The translations under genes and the position numbers were made by a program. The notes under the pieces were generated by a model, which ran no database searches, had not been told where the DNA came from, and was given only the letters and a program-made list of their open reading frames with translations. From Lumbricus terrestris (taxonomy: Eukaryota; Annelida; Clitellata; Crassiclitellata; Lumbricidae), in NCBI GenBank assembly GCA_949752735.1, contig OX457053.1, forward strand, positions 3,193,584 to 3,257,583: DNA of 64,000 nucleotides. Direction: 5' to 3'. This document shows, one piece after another, positions 30,431 to 41,873 of this stretch (position 1 is its first letter; each line of letters opens with the position of its first letter).

Positions 30431-31231
30431 TTCTGAAAAGATACTACCATTCAGCGCAACGTGCTTTTTTCATAAATTGTTCTTTGCCACTTAGATAAAG
30501 GAAGTTTTTTAAATCTACGCTTTTTTATTCCGATTATTTGCAGTTATATTCGCATTATTTACGTCCACAACATTTTTGCTACGCGGTTTGGCGAGATGTG
30601 ACGTTAAGATTTGAGCTCAAAATAATGACGTCATGAGTTTAGTGAACATAATTATGCCGTGTCTAATATATCGTTTTTATAACAGCGAAATTTAAAATAT
30701 GGAAAGATTTTTGGATGGCGATCTTTATGATTTCCTCGTGTGGATCAGAAGAAAAAAGCCGAGAATAATCCTCGCAAATATTGTCGATAGAAGTAAATAT
30801 CACGTGACCTCAAACCGTCATGCCATTGGCTGTAGTTCTCTGGTAGTCAATGGAGGCCTTGTGGAGGCGATCAACGTGAATGGATTTTGAATCGCTTATC
30901 GCGTGCAAGTTTAAATGTTGACATCTCGGGACTTATAAAGTGAATTGGCAGCCGAAAATAGTGGCGTTTAACTCCAAATGTGGGTAAGAATCGATTGCAA
31001 AAATTTTTTTTAAACGAATCGCTGTAATTTCCGAGTAGGCCTCCGGGCAAAATTGGTGCATCCCACACACAGAAGGACAAACTTTGAGTTTTATACTTAA
31101 AGATTGGTTAGCGGGAGTTTAACATATTTAGAGAAAATTACACACGAATCCAATTAGTTATAATTATAGGTCTGTAGTCACGCAAATTGCAGTCAATTCG
31201 CTTCATTGTTGTACACTGGCTCATTGCGTTT
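30431..31231. other. No recognised feature
   Basis: Unique-looking sequence with only short unrecognised frames. Confidence 0.5.
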
Positions 31232-31447
31232 GTATGTGCATTTGTTATAGCGCCTCTTTAAGCTTGCTAATCAGAGGCGCTCCCGACTATAGTGCGGACA
31301 CTGCATCGGAGCTTCACGCCTATAAGTGCTGAGCAATTGCGAGTGAAGGACTTGCCCAAGGTCCCTACGCGGCGACTTGAGGTGGATTCGAACCTGTAAC
31401 TCTTCGGCTGCAAGGCGACGAACATGCCTACTACACCACCACGCCCA
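31232..31447 (-). mobile_element. tRNA-derived SINE, family A
   Basis: Near full length. The minus strand has GGCGTGGTGGTGTAGTAGGC, a box-B-like GGTTCGAATCC, the middle GACCTTGGGCAAGTCC and the tail GCGCCTCTGATTAGC followed by AAAGAGGCGCTATAACAA. Confidence 0.9.
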
Positions 31448-32221
31448 TGTGCGATAGGCTTTGGATGGATTGGTGGAATATTCGATGTATTGTTCCCTGG
31501 TGGAGTGGCGAGCCCAGTCAAACTCCCAGCGACGGCTCGTCCAGTTGAAATCTCTTCCCACTCCGCTCACTAAGATCGGAACAACCGTACTATAGAACGG
31601 GAATCCCTTTTTCTTCAGCCATTACTAATATACTCCTACAACGCTATTGTATGAGTTGCACTAACCATCAATGATCATTGATCAGGCTAATAATCCCGCT
31701 AAAAGTTTCATTGCGAAACATCTATTGCAACTCTCACCTTATTGTATTAGCCTTGTATTATTCAGGCTTAAAACAAAGTGCGCCCTGCAATTGGTTAAAT
31801 GAAAGATCCACTAACTGGCCAATACACGTTGTTCTCCTGAACCTTTTGTTTTCTCTGGCCAGTACGCCGACATGAATCAATATTATTATAGTCGATATTA
31901 AAATGCAGAAGCGTAGAGGTTTCTAGGTGCATTTATGTCATTAGTTTGCTGAGGGTTGTCGCAAAATTGCGACTTTATGCAGATCGGTCGATGCAAAGCT
32001 GAGCCTAGGACATTTTATCTGATTTAAATTGTCTTAGAATAGATAATAAGCCCGTATAATTTGGAAACGTGAAAAGTCGGAATTTATAGCTCTAGATGTG
32101 TTATTTTACCATGCAGGTGTTTTGAGTTAACCGGCATCGAACTTTGTTAACCTCATCGATCGTGATTCTGATGTGCATGTTCAACTGTATTGAATCGGCT
32201 CTTTGTTGTATCCAACTAGAC

Positions 32222-32559
32222 CAGCGGTTCCCAACCCGTGGCCCGCGGGCCAAAAGTGGCCCGCCTAACCTAAGAAAATGGCCCCTCATCTCTCAAAGAA
32301 TTTTTTAAAATATATGAAAGAATGACAATTTGGACAGGATAGAACACATAATAACGTTCTATTAAAAATTATTCAATTTTGACATCTATAAAAACATCAA
32401 ACATTCTGTTTTGAAAAAATTACAACACTTTTATATGCTTTTAGTTAATTAAATGTTAGCCTTGTGGCACCCTAAGGTCCTTCAGGTAAGAAAAAGTGGC
32501 CCTCGTGTCCTCCAACTTAAAAAAGTGGCCCTAGAGGCAAAAAGGGTTGGGAACCACTG
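32222..32559. mobile_element. hAT-like element with CAGCGGTTCCCAACC ends, 338 bp
   Basis: Terminal inverted repeats CAGCGGTTCCCAACC and GGTTGGGAACCACTG (one mismatch) with a perfect 8-bp target duplication AACTAGAC at 32214-32221 and 32560-32567. The end sequence is typical of hAT (Charlie-type) elements. No transposase. Confidence 0.95.
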
Positions 32560-33019
32560 AACTAGACCTACAGTACTCTGTGTCTACTCTAAACGCTATT
32601 CTTGCAGTGTTCTTCCTATAGGTTAGGGTTTAGCGTTAGGGTTATGGAAATTAGCAGTCGCCCTCTGCACCGTCTAAATACTGTTTCTGTTAATATGGGA
32701 TATTTTAGGAGGTTCTGGTGACGTCCCTTGATAATTGTAATACCTAAGATATTGCCAAGGTATTACTTAAGATACTGGTGATACAAATTACACTCTAACA
32801 TAGCAACTAAGCAACTGGCCCATAAGTCAATACAACCCAATAATCGTATCACAATAAACATAGGGGTCTGATTAGGAGGCTGCAACAAATAGACCTACAC
32901 AACACAGAAGTTGTCACAAATTTTCAAACACATCTTACCCAAACAAGTATTCTTCCAACCAATATATCCATATTACCATAACTTACTCGGCCTATGACAA
33001 TAAAGTATTCTCATGAGAA

Positions 33020-33290
33020 GTGAGTGCGGGACAATGGTAAGTGGTCTGCGACTCGTGTCATCATCTGCCAGTTGGCAGGTTCGAATGTCCGATGGCAACC
33101 CTCCTCTCGCTGTTGAGCTCCCCTTTCGGCTGCTGATATCCCTCCCGCCAGGGGGACCAATCCGGCCATGGCTCCCCATTTAAAAAGTGCATGGGACGTG
33201 GCTCCCATTTGATTTCAACGAGCCATTAACTCAATGCAGCGGGAGAGAAAAGCAGGATACCACAGAGGCCATTACTCCGACCAGTATGAC
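33020..33290 (+). mobile_element. tRNA-derived SINE, family D
   Basis: Box A TGGTAAGTGG at 33035-33044 and box B GGTTCGAATGT at 33078-33088 are followed by a body with CCGGCCATGGCTCCCC and GATTTCAACGAGCC. It is distinct from families A and C. The 3' end is uncertain; a decayed stretch shared with hAT MITE interiors follows at 33295-33480. Confidence 0.72.
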
Positions 33291-33524
33291 TGATGACTAA
33301 AAAAGTCATCAAATATTTTGGCGGCTAAAACGGTATCTTTTTCTCTTGGAAATTGGTCGAATGACTAAAAAAGGTCATCAGATTTTTCGGCGACCAAGAC
33401 GAAATTTTTCCCCTGTCCCGAGACCGAAAATTTTGGCCTTCCCCTTCGAAAATTTCTGTATTCGCCTTTGCTTCCCGCATCATTTAGTCTAGAAGATGCC
33501 GTCTAGGTCTTCCTCGACGACTCA

Positions 33525-33978
33525 TTCATTCATTCATTCATTCATTCATTCATAGCATTTATATAGCGCCCCTTCAAGAAACTACTCAGAGGCGCTCCCA
33601 GCCCAACCACGAACAAAGAAAAAAGACTTGAGAGACTTGTAGAACCCAGCCGGATGGGCCACAAGTAGAGAGCGAAGCGTAACCGGGAGGTCGTTCCAGA
33701 CTGTAGGCCCCACAACCGAGAAAGCACGGCACTGCTTAATAGCTAAGCGGGCCCGCGGGACCAGAAGTTCACCCCTAGCCGAAGAGCGAAGTACACGACG
33801 CGCTGCAACGTCAGAGACTGGACAGCAAAGATCACGCAAGTATGACGGAGCACAGCCAAGGACACAGCGTGAGACCACAGCAGCAATGCGGTATGAGATC
33901 CGCTGGGACACTGGCAGCCAGTGCAGCACATCACGCATATAGGCAGAGACAGGAGCAAACTCGTGTGTAGGCTTCAAG
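33525..33978 (-). mobile_element. CR1/L2-like LINE, second 3' end
   Basis: The minus-strand frame reads MRDVLHWLPVSQRISYRI, CVLGCAPSYLRDLCCPVSD, AFSVVGPTVWNDLPVTLRS and ends FFFVRGWAGSASE, close to the copy at 25 kb. The 3' tail has AGCGCCTCTGAGTAG and GGGGCGCTATATAAATGC, then an ATGA repeat. Confidence 0.92.
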
Positions 33979-34221
33979 TACTTATAAGTAATCTCATCTG
34001 CACTTCTAGCCTACATATTACACTCACCTAACAACACTAAATAGACCACAGAAAAAGTCATAAGAATTATTACTAAAACTCCCTTTAATACTAACAGTAG
34101 ACCCTTATTTTGTCACCATAACTTCCTAAAATATCCCAAATTAAATTCATCCAAACTAGTACATTACATTTTATGTACAAATATGACAACAACCTTATTC
34201 CCCTTGCATTCACATCCTATC

Positions 34222-34259
34222 TATTTTAGACCAAACGCATATACGTTTGGTCTAAAATA
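34222..34259. repeat. Perfect inverted repeat, 16-bp arms, 6-bp loop
   Basis: TATTTTAGACCAAACG and CGTTTGGTCTAAAATA surround CATATA. The right arm ends in the 8-bp target duplication of the adjacent hAT-like element. Confidence 0.95.
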
Positions 34260-34820
34260 CAGGGACGTAACTAGGATTTCTCGTTTGGGGGGGCTTAAGC
34301 CCCGGGCTGAAAGTGGTTTGGAAAAGTTGCCGGTTCTTACTTTTTGGCGGAAAGCGCAGAAGGCGCGAAGTTGCGAGTGCCGAAGGCACGAAGCCCATAC
34401 CGACTAGGGGGTCTGGGGGAGCGTCGTAAGCTCCCCCAGCGGGGTCTGGGGCGGAGCCCCAGCGACAAACGCATTTTTAGCTGTGTTGACCTCAACTAGA
34501 GTCCATTTTAGGCTCTTATTTGCCAGCTATTTTATGATCGATAAAGTCATGAAAACTTCAAGAAGAAGTCTTTTTGCAGAGTAGCAGATTATCAGGATAA
34601 CAAAGTCAAAGTTTTGTATTGCAAAAAAATGGGTTTTGTCTTTACCTTGATCGCAAAAGTTACAAGTTTAGGCCTATAACAAGTTTATAAGTTTACAGCT
34701 GTCATAATGGGTACCGTATAGGAAAACCCTTTATGGGTTTTACCAGCTCAGCCCACCCAAAATGTGTAATTTGAATTCTAATTTTTTTAAAGCTAATTCT
34801 ATGAAGGCTTAGCCTATACT

Positions 34821-36090
34821 TTGTGTATTTTGCAACCATTTCTTAGTGTTGAGCCACTGGCACTAGCTTCAAGTCACTTCACTATGGTTGAAATCCCAGA
34901 GCGAATCCACATCAAAGTTCTCTCCTTAACCTACAACTCCTTACAATGCTGCCAGTCCAGATATCTTCGCGAACTGTTCACATCCAGCCAATCAGCTCTA
35001 TACCCGATCATCGGCCTGTCTTTCTTTCTCGACCGTCGGTCACAAGTCATCTCAAGTTCTCCAACCGAGCCATATCCAACACAGTACCACGCATTTGGAA
35101 TGAGGCCAAAAAAAATAATGCTGTGTTTCCGGTAACAGAGCTAAAAAAATTGGGTAGGTAGGTCGAAAAATATTTTTATTTTGGTAAAATATTTTTATAC
35201 AGTGACTATACGAAAAATTATACCGAAATACTCTTTTTTGCATATAGGTACACGCTGCAACAAAGTACGTGTTCTAAGCAAGTATAAACTGCCTATTTCC
35301 CTGTACCTGAAATTGCTCTAGAAAACAATTCTATTAATTTCATTTTGTTGACATCCTTTCTGGTAAGATAAAGTGGGAAGGGAAGGGGAAGATGAGCGCG
35401 AACAAAACATCACTGCTAGGGGTCGTTCCAGACTGATCGAGCCAGTGACTAGTTACACCTAGAGGTTGCTAGATTTATTTTCCCTAGTCACCGTTAGAGG
35501 TGACTCAAGTGAGAATGATAAGGCTAGAGGTTTCTCAAGACTGGCAACCAGGAAGTAGTTAGGCAGGCGTGAAACTCTAAGGCAATGTCAATATAAATAA
35601 AAAATTTACGCAAAATTTTCCGAGTCGCTGCAATAAAAGTGAGTCGGTTGGGTTACCGGAAACACAACATTTTTTTTGCCTAAGATCCAACTTTATACGG
35701 AAGGCAATGTCACCGTATTATGTCCCAAAAAAATGCGAGAAAAAAAATTTCATAAAAAAAAATTTTCGTAAAATTTTTTTTCATGAAATTTTTTTTTAAA
35801 TCAATTTTTTTTACAAAATTATTTGAGTCGCGGCAATAAAAGAGAGTCGGTCGGGTTACCGGAAACACAACATTATTTTTTTTGGCCTGATCTGTCTCCT
35901 GAATTCCGATCTTTTTCAGTTCCTCCACCATCTTTTACTGATCACGCGCCATCACCTTCCTCAGGCTCCTCCATCCATCACACCCTGGGTTTTTAATTCG
36001 AAAATGAAGTCACGTCTTTTCAAAAACTCTTTCTATGTCTCATCTGATCCTCCACCATCCAATTCCCGGTCCAGACGACAGTCGCCTCAG
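34821..36090 (+). mobile_element. CR1/L2-like LINE fragment split by an inverted-repeat insert
   Basis: The plus-strand frame includes RIHIKVLSLTYNSLQC, QSRYLRELFTSSQS and, in another frame, the tryptophan-asparagine end of the C-terminal domain; the message resumes at about 35888 with PDLSPEFRSFS-type sequence. The 35108-35883 insert separates the halves. Confidence 0.7.
35108..35883. mobile_element. Inverted-repeat insert with TTTCCGGTAAC ends
   Basis: The ends form a 29-bp inverted repeat with one mismatch, built of A8, TAATG and TGTGTTTCCGGTAAC, and GGCC stands at both outer edges as a likely 4-bp target duplication. Inside, the block with CAATAAAAG and GGTTACCGGAAACACAACAT occurs twice about 190 bases apart. 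Noncoding; family not recognised. Confidence 0.75.
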
Positions 36091-36097
36091 TTGCTGT

Positions 36098-36319
36098 CAG
36101 TGGCGGCGCTAGAGGGGGGGCTGGGGGGGGGCTAAGCCCCCCTACAAGAGGTTCAGCCACCCCTAAAAAAAGGGTCATCCGAATTTTTACATTGAAATAT
36201 CCACGATTTTCGGTCGATGACTAAAAAAAAAAAGGTCGTCAGAAATTTTGGCGGCGAAAATGGAAAATTTTCGCCGCGGGGCTCAGCCCCCCGAAACTGA
36301 AATCCTGGCGCCGCCACTG
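36098..36319. mobile_element. hAT-like MITE with CAGTGGCGGCGC ends, 222 bp
   Basis: Inverted ends CAGTGGCGGCGC and GCGCCGCCACTG with a perfect 8-bp duplication GTTGCTGT at 36090-36097 and 36320-36327. It shares ends and G-rich subterminal phrases with 40169-40308. Confidence 0.95.
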
Positions 36320-36343
36320 GTTGCTGTCCCGCCCCTCTGATCC

Positions 36344-36500
36344 TTTGGTAACTCGACCCGGACCACCTTCGGACTACACTTACGGACAACTCTTTTGACT
36401 CGACGCAGCGCTCGTGAATAAGCTGGGTGCCCCGCGTTTGGCTTTTGAGTAGCGCTTTAGAAGTTTGGAGATGACGGTTACGATTGATTGCGATTACTAA
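36344..36500 (+). mobile_element. Interspersed repeat family B copy
   Basis: AACTCGACCCGGACCACC, ACGGACAACTC, GCAGCGCTCGTGAATAAGC and a degenerate GATTAC tail, as at 17424-17644. Confidence 0.8.
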
Positions 36501-37013
36501 GAGAGGGATGGGTTTGGTATCAAAATGTTTTTGAATTTACACGCTGCAATATTAGCATGTTAGACTGTCATTAGAGCGAAAATGCTCATCATTTCAGTGC
36601 TGATAGTCGTGGTTTACGGCTTAAAAGTCTGTTCTCCTATTGTTTAAATCTGTCAAGTTTCCTAACTGTAGGCTAATGGTATTATTTTAAGCTGTCATCT
36701 CAGCAAAATCTCTCTTAAATCAAGTCTTTCAGCAGTGTGATTTAAGAGTTCAACAAATGTCCCCTCCCCAATGGTCAAATTTGATGAATTTGCACATATT
36801 TGCAGTAGTTGCATTTCAGGCTGTCATTTTAACGAAACGGCTCATCAATTTTCAGTGCCGAAAGTCGCGGTTTATGACTTCAAAAGTGAACCCTTTAAAA
36901 TAATAGGGATAAACATACAATGCAATAATAGCCTAATAACAATAATTAAAATATTAAATAATATTAATAAATAAATAAGTAATATTACTAACAGAATAAT
37001 AATAATTATTTAT

Positions 37014-37075
<62 letters not shown>

Positions 37076-37201
37076 GGGGTAGTCCATAAAGGACGTCCGC
37101 AGAAAATGACCAACTTTGAACCCCTCCTTCCTCCTTGTCCGCATTTATCCTCGCCAACCCCCCCCCCACCCCATTTGCACATCCGCACGCCAAACTCCTT
37201 A

Positions 37202-38134
37202 GGGGTCATTGCATAATTACGTAACGCTGAAAATGACCGTTTTTGACCCACCCACCCACCCTGTAACGCTTCGTAACGTTTCCCTTGACCCACCCATCCA
37301 CCCTCCCCAGCGTTACGTAACGATTGCTACGAAAAATCAGCTGAGATTTAGGTCTATTAGGCCTATTGGCCTATGTGAGCGTGTAATTATAATTAATATT
37401 TTCATAGCGAATTCAATATAGTATAAGCGTACATGTGAATTAGGCCTATTATTTGACAGTAGACTAGGCTTAAGATATACACAAGGTTTTATAGGCCTTT
37501 ATGATAGTCATGCGTGAACTGCAATTTTCTTAAATTTTACCGCAAGAATAAAAAATTTACACTGCTGAAAGTTTCATGGACTAGCCTAAATGTCTCATTA
37601 ACAATTAATCAAAACTAAGATGAGTTATTTATTTCCAAAGTCTGGGCACTTCGATAATTATTAATAGAAATATTGCTGAGTTTTGTTGAGCATTAGTTTT
37701 AAATGTTTGAGATCGTGTCCACTAAGTAAAACATGCTTCAAAATGGTTCGTCGATGTCAGGAATTCATTGGCAATTTGACCTACCACGTTGTTCCGTTGG
37801 TAAAACTATCAAAACAATTCGAAGAGCGGTTTCCGGTTTGCACACTCGGGAGAACAGAACTGACCTGGCATGTAACTGGCGTCTACTGCCGGATCTTATT
37901 CAAATAAATGGACCTACTTCGGTTATGTTTTAAATCAAAGTCTCGAAGTTTTAAACTTCAATCACATTACGTCTGAAGTGTCATTAGATGGAAGTTTAGT
38001 ATTCATTAATAAAAAAATCAAGGCGTTACGTAACGTTCAGCTACCCCCACCCACCCACCTACGTAACGTTTCGTAACGTTTTCAATTACCCCACCCACCC
38101 ACCCTCGAGCGTTACGTAATTATGCAATGACCCC
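37202..38134. mobile_element. PIF/Harbinger-like element, inner, 933 bp
   Basis: Perfect 27-bp terminal inverted repeats starting GGGGTCATTGCATAATTACG, with TTA on each side as a 3-bp target duplication. Subterminal regions on both sides hold CACCCACCC and GTAACGTTTCGTAACG phrases. No protein was recognised in it, so it is non-autonomous. Confidence 0.88.
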
Positions 38135-38221
38135 TTAAATGATTGTTAGATTGCTTGTTAGAGCAGCTGATAATGCATCCCTCGGGACGAAATTAGGCTA
38201 GCAGGGTATACATGTATGTAT

Positions 38222-38440
38222 GTATGTGCACTTGTTATAGCGCCCCTTCAAGCTCTCTCTCACTACTCAGAGGCGCTTCCGACTGCAGAGCGGACACTGC
38301 AGCGAAGTTTCACGCCGAAGCGCTGAGCAATTGCGAGTGAAGGATTTGCCCAAGGTCCATACGCGACGACGTCAGGTGGATTCGAACCTCGAACCTTCCG
38401 GCTTCAAGGCAACGACGCCACCACTACACCACCGCGCCCC
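38222..38440 (-). mobile_element. tRNA-derived SINE, family A, inside the outer Harbinger-like element
   Basis: Full layout with GGGGCGCGGTGGTGTAGTGG, box-B-like GGTTCGAATCC and the GCGCCTCTGAGTAG tail on the minus strand. Confidence 0.9.
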
Positions 38441-39577
38441 ACATGTACATGAATCCAATCTACCTAGTGTATGGTACTACACTGGGGCATAACATGAAGA
38501 AGAAACATTACGAAAAATCTTTCAACGAGCAAATTATTCCTAAATGTATAGTTTGGGAAGTCTGAAACAATAAATATTTATCTGACTGAAGTTGGTGAAC
38601 AGACTTTAAAATGGCACAGATTGTACTGAAATAGGTCTATTTACCAAATTTATATGCGGACGTCCGCACCTGTTACGACCACCCCTCCCCTCATGTCCTG
38701 CATTTGAATGAACCCATTCCCCCTCATTGCGGACGTCCTTTATGGACGACACCTAATAGTAAATAATAGCAACAACATATTATTGCAGCAGTAAATCATC
38801 ACAAACTACAAAGAGACTCAGGTTTTAAGTGGAGCGCCATCTATTGCTCAGAGTGAAATAATGACCACAAAATGTTCCCAAGTAAGCTGTCCTGTAATAT
38901 AGAATTCTTACATAGAAAGTATACGGAAAAACAACGGCAGCAGCTGCTGCGTATCTGACATTGATCGACGTAAATAAGTAAGTACTGTCAAACGAGTGAC
39001 GCAGCTGTATCCAGATTAGGGCTGGTAGAGATAGATTTGAATAGACAGAAGAACAATTTTCAAGCCATTTGTATGAATCTCAGAAGATGAGATTTTAAGA
39101 TTTAATCAAAATCATATGTTCAAATATTTAGCCGTAAGCATACAACGGCTTGATTTATTTTTGGGGGGGCTTCAGCTTCGTTTGGGGGGGCTTAAGCCCC
39201 CCCAAGCCCAACGCTAGTTACGTCACTGCTAAAATAGATACCTTAATAAACTTAAGGCATTAGAAATAATAGAATCTGCACTAGCGTCGTTGCAAAAATG
39301 AACATTAAAAGGTTAAAAAGTGCGCACTCAACACTTTAAAAAGGAAGGTACCTTTGGAAAATCTCAGAAGAGTAGAGTCTTGTTCGTTTCAAACACAAGT
39401 TAAGAAAATAGGCTTCCAAGAAAACTCCAGTAAGGATTAAGAAGCGTTGGCCTATAATAGTAGGTTACAGATAGCGGTTTCATAGGAGCATTGCTTCATT
39501 GAGAGATTTCTTTTCTTGGATCGCTTCTAAGTAATAGAATATAGCATATATAGAGCACACCAAAAGGATGGTTCTGG

Positions 39578-41189
39578 CATTGGCGTACCTTTCCCCGTAA
39601 AAGTGGTGGTGACTATTCCTTGGCACACAACTTCTCAGTTCAATTCTTTCCTCGGCTTCATGTACCCCAGCAGTTCTCTAACTTCGTTTTTTATTGTCCC
39701 CCACCCCGTGTATTAGAGTCGTATTAAGTAGCAAAATTTAATATATATATATATATATATATGGTTTTAATCATTGTAATCATATTGACAAAGAGGCAAA
39801 ATTGGCCTATAGCCTAACCCCTGTAAGAAAGAGCTAACCTATTAAATTTTTTGTCAAATTTAAGCGCAAATTATAAGGCCATATTTGTCTTTGACAGGAA
39901 GTCGAGTTTTAAAACCAGTTCACACAGATAGGCCTATGACGTGCTGAATGGAATAAAAAAAAATTAAGCTCGACCAGGCCAATATTATTCAGCTCTCCCC
40001 TGTTTTCAGCTCTAGGCTAAAGGCCTACGCTGAGAATTTCTGGCTTACATTTAAACACCATTTGTTTAAAAAATTATAATAATATGCCTAAACAAACATA
40101 TATGTTGCATGCACTAGGCCTATATAGCAAAGACCTTATAGTCTACAGCTATAATATCTTTGTATATACAGTGGCGGCGCTAGGGGGGCTAAGGGGGCTA
40201 AGCCCCCTAAAAAAAGGCCATCCATTTTTTCTCCCTTGTAAAAATAATTTTTTTTGACGATTTACCCCCTTTAGCCCCCCAAAAACTGAAATCCTGGCGC
40301 CGCCACTGTGTATATAGTATGTGAGCCTAATTATATGTTGTGAAAGACATAAAATAATGACTATGCTGTTTTATGCTGCAACGTTAAAAATCTTTGCTAA
40401 TCAAAGAAAGATGGACACAAAGTCCATAAACACAAGAAAAATTTATATTTCTGAAATTTTTCGCCTAGGCCCTACCCCTAACCGGCGCCTGGCGTAAACA
40501 ATGTGTGCAAAGTTTGAGAACCCCTGCGCTGTACTCCTTCTCAATATACAAATTTAGTATGAACTCATGTGAGAATTCTCTCACTCCCTTCTCCCTTCTC
40601 CCTCTTTACTCTTTCGTCTCTCTCGCTGGTAAACTCCACGATCTTTCCACTCACGGAAAACCAAATCAATTTTTAAAACAGCTCTTTCAAATTTTTTTAT
40701 CCAGATTCTTCCTATTCTATTCTTGCTGACCCTTCCACATAGTCTAATAGAAAGAAAGAAAATTGAGGAGGGTAAAGGCACTTCAATGCTATTTTGATAA
40801 TAACAATGATTCCAGAAGATTTTGTGAGGCTGTTGGCATGCCATGTACTGCTCGGAGACATAACGATTTGTGGGAGAAAATTGGTTCACGTTTCCACCCC
40901 AAATTTAAAATGGTAGGGAATTCCTTCCCTTCGCTCATTGTGATTTAAGCCATGACTGTGGACAATGAACACACTGTGAAGGGTAGACAGTGGAGGCCTC
41001 TAGGCTAGCAGCATTGGTGCCATTGCGGTGTTAATCATGAATAGCCTTTATTATGTTAGACAGCCAAATGCTTTCATGTTTCTAAAAAATATTTCCTTGT
41101 CGGACCAAAAAGCGGTGGTGACTGTCACCACCACTTTTAAAAGTGGTGGTGACTTGACACCACCGTCACAATAGAACGTTACGCCTATG
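39578..41189. mobile_element. hAT-like element, 1,612 bp
   Basis: Ends CATTGGCGTACCTTT and, on the other strand, CATAGGCGTAACGTT, with a perfect 8-bp duplication GGTTCTGG at 39570-39577 and 41190-41197. The phrase AAAAGTGGTGGTGAC lies near both ends. Small frames at 40505-40948 have no recognised transposase motif. A MITE is nested at 40169-40308. Confidence 0.88.
40169..40308. mobile_element. hAT-like MITE with CAGTGGCGGCGC ends, 140 bp
   Basis: Same end sequence as 36098-36319, with a perfect 8-bp duplication TGTATATA at 40161-40168 and 40309-40316. It is inserted in the 1.6 kb element. Confidence 0.96.
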
Positions 41190-41211
41190 GGTTCTGGTAG
41201 AACCACGTCAG

Positions 41212-41361
41212 CATGGGCGGAGCTTATCAGGGGCTAGGGGGCTAAACCCTCCAAGAAGACCCAGATTCATTTTTTTACCGTGTAAATGATATCTTTTCCC
41301 GGGCTTAGGCCCCCCCAAAAGACTTTAGCCCCTCCAAGAACGGAAACCAAACTCCACCATG
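41212..41361. mobile_element. hAT-like MITE (CATGGGCGGAG ends), 150 bp
   Basis: Sibling of 14851-15005, with its own 8-bp duplication CACGTCAG at 41204-41211 and 41362-41369. It begins only a few bases from the end of the preceding hAT-like element. Confidence 0.94.
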
Positions 41362-41786
41362 CACGTCAGATTGAAAAATGGAAAGAAGTCATGTTGGATA
41401 AGACTTTGTCTATATTGGATAGTCGCTGGACGGATAGGCTCTAGGCCTACATAGCAATGGTAGGCCTAATAATATTTCAAATTTTTAAATAGCGCTACTT
41501 TGAGAGATAGGCCTACTATAATCACCGTCTTCAAGCTGTAGACATGTACAGGTCTCTTCAAAACAGATGAGACCACAATAACAATATTTCAAGAGTTGTT
41601 TTTGATAGGTTTAGATGAAGCAATTATGAGTTGTTTGCTTAATTGGTTTTGCAGCGCTCGTAAATCAGTTGAATGAGTCGTAAATGTGCGGCAATCAAAT
41701 TGACTCATCAGAAGATTAAAAATCCAATCCAAAACAATGGATTGTTTGACGTAAAACGCTGGAAATATTAATCCTATATATTGACC

Positions 41787-41803
41787 TATTATTATTATTA
41801 TTA

Positions 41804-41835
<32 letters not shown>

Positions 41836-41873
41836 GACTATTGTTATTATTATTATTAGACTATTGTTATTGT
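41787..41873. repeat. (ATT)n microsatellite
   Basis: ATT trinucleotide with an interruption TAGACTATTG seen twice. Confidence 0.93.

Larger units (their letters stand above)
37076..38753. mobile_element. PIF/Harbinger-like element, outer shell, 1,678 bp
   Basis: Ends begin GGGGTAGTCCATAAAGGACG and, on the other strand, GGTGTCGTCCATAAAGGACG: 26-bp inverted repeats with two mismatches. The flanks are TAA on both sides, consistent with a TWA 3-bp duplication, although the left side is a TAA microsatellite. It contains the complete 37202-38134 element and a family A SINE. No transposase. Confidence 0.8.
34260..39228. mobile_element. hAT-like element, 4,969 bp, carrying a nest of other elements
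   Basis: Ends CAGGGACGTAACTAGG and CTAGTTACGTCACTG are inverted repeats, with a perfect 8-bp target duplication CTAAAATA at 34252-34259 and 39229-39236. Both ends are followed inward by poly-G and CTTAAGCCCC phrases. No transposase is visible; the inside holds a LINE piece, a MITE, a family B repeat and two nested TWA-target elements. The original size without later insertions would be at most about 2.3 kb. Confidence 0.88.

Noticed and set aside
40763..40948. Frame KALQCYFDNNNDSRRFCEAV as a hAT transposase fragment
   Set aside because: It lies inside a hAT-like element, but I see no hAT catalytic or dimerisation motif.
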